Positions 60,982 through 64,000 of a DNA stretch of 64,000 bases are shown piece after piece. Position numbers and translations under genes: made by a program. Source of the DNA: Actinotalea soli (GTDB lineage: Bacteria; Actinomycetota; Actinomycetes; Actinomycetales; Cellulomonadaceae); contig NZ_JAGEMK010000001.1 in the NCBI RefSeq assembly GCF_017565425.1, positions 186,001-250,000 of the forward strand, written 5' to 3'. Position 1 is the first letter of the stretch. Each line of letters begins with the position of its first letter. The notes beneath the pieces are model-generated. The model made no database searches. It worked only from the letters and a program-made list of their open reading frames with translations, and was not told where the DNA came from.

Positions 60982-63828
60982 TCAGACCGAGCTGTAGGCG
61001 ACCACCCCGCGCCGCAGCAGGTCGACTGCCCGCCGCGCCGTTCCACGCGTGTCGGGACGCGGTGCCGACTGGGCGATCTGGTCGAGCAGGTCGATCACCT
61101 GCTTGCACCACCGCACGAAGTCCCCGGCCGCGAGGTCGGTGTCCTCCAGGACGCTCCCGAGGGACCGTCCCGAGGCCCAGCGGTGAACCGGCTGGACCAG
61201 GCCCAGGTCGACGGGCCGGGTCGCCTGCAGACCGCGCTCGGTCTCGAGGTCGTCGAGCCGGGACCACAGGCGCACCTGCTCGTCCAGGGCACGCGCCAGG
61301 CGGCCCTGCGGCCCACCCGGGACCTGCGGCGCGTGCTCGGGGTCCTCCCGGCGCGCCTCGTAGACCATCGTCGAGACCGCGGCGGCGAGGGCGGGGGCGT
61401 CCAGGTCGTCCCAGACCTGACGTCGCAGGCACTCGGCGACCAGCAGGTCGGACTCGGCGTAGAGCCGGCGCAGCCCTTGCCCGGCATCGGTCACCCGGGT
61501 GCGGTCACGGCCGTCAGCGGAGACCTGCTCGAGGTACCCGGTCACGGTGAGCACGTCGCAGATCTTGTCGAAGACCCGCGCGATGGACGAGGTCCGGCCC
61601 TCGATGCGGCGGGTCAGGCCGTCGTGCTCGCGGCGCAGCCGGTGGTACCTCTCGGCCCAGCGGGCGTGGTCCTCGCGCTCGGAGCACCCGTGGCAGGGGT
61701 GGCTGCGCAACCTGCGCCTCAGGTCGGCCGCGGTCTGGTCCTGGTCAGCGGTGCGCTCCTGGCGCGTGCCTCGTGCTGCGGAGGCTGGACGAGGACGGCC
61801 GTCCCGATCCCGGGGCGGGGCGGCCAGTGCGCTGCGCATCGCCGAGGCGAGGTCACGCTTGGCCCCGGCGTTGCGCGGCGAGAACTGCCGGGGCACCCGC
61901 ACGCTCGTGATCCGACGCACCCCCTGGGTGAGGTCGGCCGCGGTCAGCGTGCGCACCTGGCGCTCGGAGGTCAGCACCGTGGGTCGTGGCCCGTCCAGGC
62001 CCGCGTCCTTGCCCGTGTCGAGGACGACGGCGTGCCCAGCCCGTCGACCGGCGGTGATCTCCACCACGTCGCCGACGCGCAGCCCCTCGAGGCTCGCGAC
62101 GGCCTCACGCCGTCGCGCACGGGCCGCGTCGCGAGAGAGGTCCTTCTCACGGTCCGCGAGGCGCCGGCGCAGGGCGGCATACTCCTCGAAGTCCCCCAGG
62201 TGGCAGCGCATGGCCTCGGCGTACCCCTCGAGCGCCTCGGCATGGGACTGGGCCTGGCGGGCGAGCCCGACGACGGCGCGATCGGCCTGGAACTGGGCGA
62301 AGCTCGTCTCGAGCACCTCGCGGGCCCGGTCCCGGCCCACCTGGGCGACGAGGTTGACCGCCATGTTGTAGGTCGGTCGGAAGCTCGAGCGCAGCGGGTA
62401 CAGGCGACGCGAGGCAAGACCAGCCAGGGCCACGGGGTCCATCGCCCCGTGATCGACCACCACGGCGTGACCCTCGACGTCGATCCCCCGACGTCCGGCG
62501 CGCCCGGTGAGCTGGGTGTACTCCCCCGGGGTGAGGTCGACGTGGGCCGAACCGTCCCACTTGGTGAGCTTGTCCAGGACCACCGAGCGAGCTGGCATGT
62601 TGATCCCCAGAGCCAGCGTCTCGGTCGCGAACACCACCTTGACCAGTCCCCGCGAGAAGAGGTCCTCGACGGTCTCCTTGAACAGCGGCAGCAGCCCCGC
62701 GTGGTGAGCCGCGATGCCTCGCCCGAGGGCGTGCGCCCAGTCCCAGTAGCCCAGCACGGCAAGGTCCTGCGGAGGGATCGCCGCGCACCGCTGCTCGACG
62801 ACGGCGCGGATCTCGGCCTCCTGCTCGGCCGTGGTCAGGCGCAGCCCCGCGCGCAGGCACTGCTGCACCGCGGCGTCGCACCCTGCCCGCGAGAAGACGA
62901 AGAAGATCGCCGGGAGCAGGGCCGAGCGGTCCAGGACGTCGACCACCGCGAACCGTGGGGCCGGGCGGCGGGGCGGACCCGCCGCCCGGTGCCCCCCTCC
63001 CCCGCGCTGGCCGCGGCTCCCCCGGCTGCCCCGGCCGCGGTCGCCGCCCCGGGACGACGGGGCCCCGCCGCTCCGATCGGCACGGCGCAGGGCCTCGGCG
63101 AGCTCGGGGTTGATCGGGGGGTCGATCCCCGGGGCGGTCGGGTCCACATGACCCGCGTACAGGTCGAAGAGGTCGTCGCGGGTCATCACGTGCTGCCACA
63201 GCGGCACCGGACGGACCTCGCTGACCACGACCGCGGTGTCTCCCCGGACCATGGTCAGCCAGTCGCCGAACTCCTCGGCGTTGGAGACCGTCGCCGAGAG
63301 CGAGACCAGCTGGACGTCGGCAGGCAGGTGGATGATCACCTCTTCCCACACCGGGCCGCGGAACCGGTCGGCGAGGTAGTGGACCTCGTCCATCACCACG
63401 TACCCCAGGCCGTCGAGGGTCGAGGACCCCGCGTAGAGCATGTTGCGCAGCACCTCGGTGGTCATGACCACCACGGGGGCCTCACCGTTCACCGTCGTGT
63501 CACCGGTGAGCAGGCCCACCCGGTCGGCACCGTGACGGCGCACCAGGTCGGCGTACTTCTGGTTGCTCAGCGCCTTGATCGGCGTGGTGTAGAAGGCCTT
63601 CCGCCCCTGGGCGAGGGCCAGGTGCACCGCGAACTCGCCCACCACGGTCTTGCCCGCACCGGTCGGGGCGGCCACGAGCACCCCGCGGCCGCCCTCGAGG
63701 GCCGCGCAGGACTCCGCCTGGAACGGGTCGAGCTCGATCTCGAGGCCCGAGCGGAAGACCCCCAGCTCGGATCGGTTCTCGACGGCTCGACGGCGGGAGG
63801 CGGCATAGCGCTCGGCCGGGGATGACAT
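60982..63828 (-). CDS. helY: SKI2/HelY-type DEVH-box helicase
   Basis: 948 aa. N-terminal helicase core: DPFQAESCAALEGGRGVLVAAPTGAGKT (motif I near 54), TPIKALSNQKY, VVMDEVHYLADRFRG (DEVH), LSATVSNAEEFGDW and QLTGRAGRRGID (motif VI). A 40-residue Arg/Gly-rich insertion (about 258-298) interrupts the core. The C-terminal half has the DSHCT-like region, CHGCSER and coiled segments. It corresponds to mycobacterial HelY, an RNA-dependent ATPase/helicase of the Ski2/Mtr4 group. TAGGCT (63840-63835) lies 6 nt before ATG 63828. Confidence 0.94.
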   Translation of the reverse strand: MSSPAERYAASRRRAVENRSELGVFRSGLEIELDPFQAESCAALEGGRGVLVAAPTGAGKTVVGEFAVHLALAQGRKAFYTTPIKALSNQKYADLVRRHGADRVGLLTGDTTVNGEAPVVVMTTEVLRNMLYAGSSTLDGLGYVVMDEVHYLADRFRGPVWEEVIIHLPADVQLVSLSATVSNAEEFGDWLTMVRGDTAVVVSEVRPVPLWQHVMTRDDLFDLYAGHVDPTAPGIDPPINPELAEALRRADRSGGAPSSRGGDRGRGSRGSRGQRGGGGHRAAGPPRRPAPRFAVVDVLDRSALLPAIFFVFSRAGCDAAVQQCLRAGLRLTTAEQEAEIRAVVEQRCAAIPPQDLAVLGYWDWAHALGRGIAAHHAGLLPLFKETVEDLFSRGLVKVVFATETLALGINMPARSVVLDKLTKWDGSAHVDLTPGEYTQLTGRAGRRGIDVEGHAVVVDHGAMDPVALAGLASRRLYPLRSSFRPTYNMAVNLVAQVGRDRAREVLETSFAQFQADRAVVGLARQAQSHAEALEGYAEAMRCHLGDFEEYAALRRRLADREKDLSRDAARARRREAVASLEGLRVGDVVEITAGRRAGHAVVLDTGKDAGLDGPRPTVLTSERQVRTLTAADLTQGVRRITSVRVPRQFSPRNAGAKRDLASAMRSALAAPPRDRDGRPRPASAARGTRQERTADQDQTAADLRRRLRSHPCHGCSEREDHARWAERYHRLRREHDGLTRRIEGRTSSIARVFDKICDVLTVTGYLEQVSADGRDRTRVTDAGQGLRRLYAESDLLVAECLRRQVWDDLDAPALAAAVSTMVYEARREDPEHAPQVPGGPQGRLARALDEQVRLWSRLDDLETERGLQATRPVDLGLVQPVHRWASGRSLGSVLEDTDLAAGDFVRWCKQVIDLLDQIAQSAPRPDTRGTARRAVDLLRRGVVAYSSV

Positions 63829-63936
63829 GCCCTCAGCCTAGGCACACACCTGCGGCGCGACCCGACGGGGCCAGGCCTCGGCGAGCCCTCGGGCAGGCAC
63901 GGACCTCAGCCCTGCACGGGCCGCCCGGCTCGAGCC

Positions 63937-64000
63937 TCAGACCAGGACGCGGAGAGCGCGGGGCTGGAGCTCGACCAGGAGCGGCAGCGACCCGACCGGC
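63937..64000 (-). CDS. 3' end of a leftward gene (partial), possibly a glycosidase C-terminus
   Basis: A leftward frame enters from the right edge and stops at 63937-63939, giving PVGSLPLLVELQPRALRVLV. The alternating hydrophobic pattern ending in RVLV is typical of the last beta-strands of GH13-like enzymes, but 20 residues are too few to be sure. It lies about 100 bp upstream of helY. Confidence 0.35.
   Translation of the reverse strand, partial: PVGSLPLLVELQPRALRVLV

Overview
The window is a high-GC actinobacterial chromosome segment. GTG starts and four-base ATGA/GTGA gene overlaps are common, and it carries RbpA, GarA, a DtxR-type iron box, an actinobacterial structural UDP-glucose pyrophosphorylase and several F420-type oxidoreductases. 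Gene content fits Micrococcales, possibly Cellulomonas or Actinotalea-like (inference). I see no CRISPR array, transposase, integrase or prophage. It reads as core chromosome.

Layout. 0-3 kb: a gene fragment, der, a membrane protein and tRNA-Pro(GGG). 3-7.6 kb: an F420 reductase-like enzyme, then an iron-uptake ABC operon behind a DtxR/IdeR operator. 7.6-11 kb: a MerR regulator divergent from an NTF2-like gene with a textbook MerR promoter, a GAF/SpoIIE phosphatase and a decayed CBS-protein remnant. 11-23.7 kb: UDP-glucose pyrophosphorylase, a sugar transporter, an amino-acid permease, a DrrAB-type exporter, a RamB/ScfR-type regulator divergent from pckG, and a YbdK-type ligase. 23.8-32.5 kb: an alcohol dehydrogenase relic, a thioredoxin/DUF4395 pair, a LiaF-like protein, an M15 peptidase, a ThrE exporter, a c-di-GMP pair (EAL-DICT and PilZ) and a DUF3105/DUF305 pair. 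32.5-42.5 kb: a DeaD helicase, an odd SDR with a zinc ribbon, threonine aldolase, an App1-like phosphatase, and two LLM flavin/F420 oxidoreductases, one overlapping a GH13 gene. 42.6-51.6 kb: the conserved cluster CDP-alcohol phosphatidyltransferase, DUF881, DUF1290, DUF881, garA, ftsR, bifunctional nuclease, merR, followed by pyc. 51.7-56.6 kb: small genes, a dif-like site, an ABC exporter and rbpA with a SigR-type promoter. 56.6-64 kb: all leftward: polyprenol-phosphate mannosyltransferase, lnt, an amidohydrolase, a HelY-type helicase and a gene fragment.

The main large-scale result is a 28-bp dif-like XerCD site at 53262-53289. From memory, the gene order (der, then the Rv1822-Rv1830-like cluster, then dif, then rbpA, ppm/lnt and helY) parallels the region around the replication terminus of Mycobacterium tuberculosis. 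Genes left of the site run mostly rightward and genes right of it become leftward, as expected where two replication forks meet.

A second genome-scale pattern is that about ten genes have a TANNNT-like -10 box only 6-7 nt before the start codon, which predicts leaderless mRNAs and fixes several start codons.
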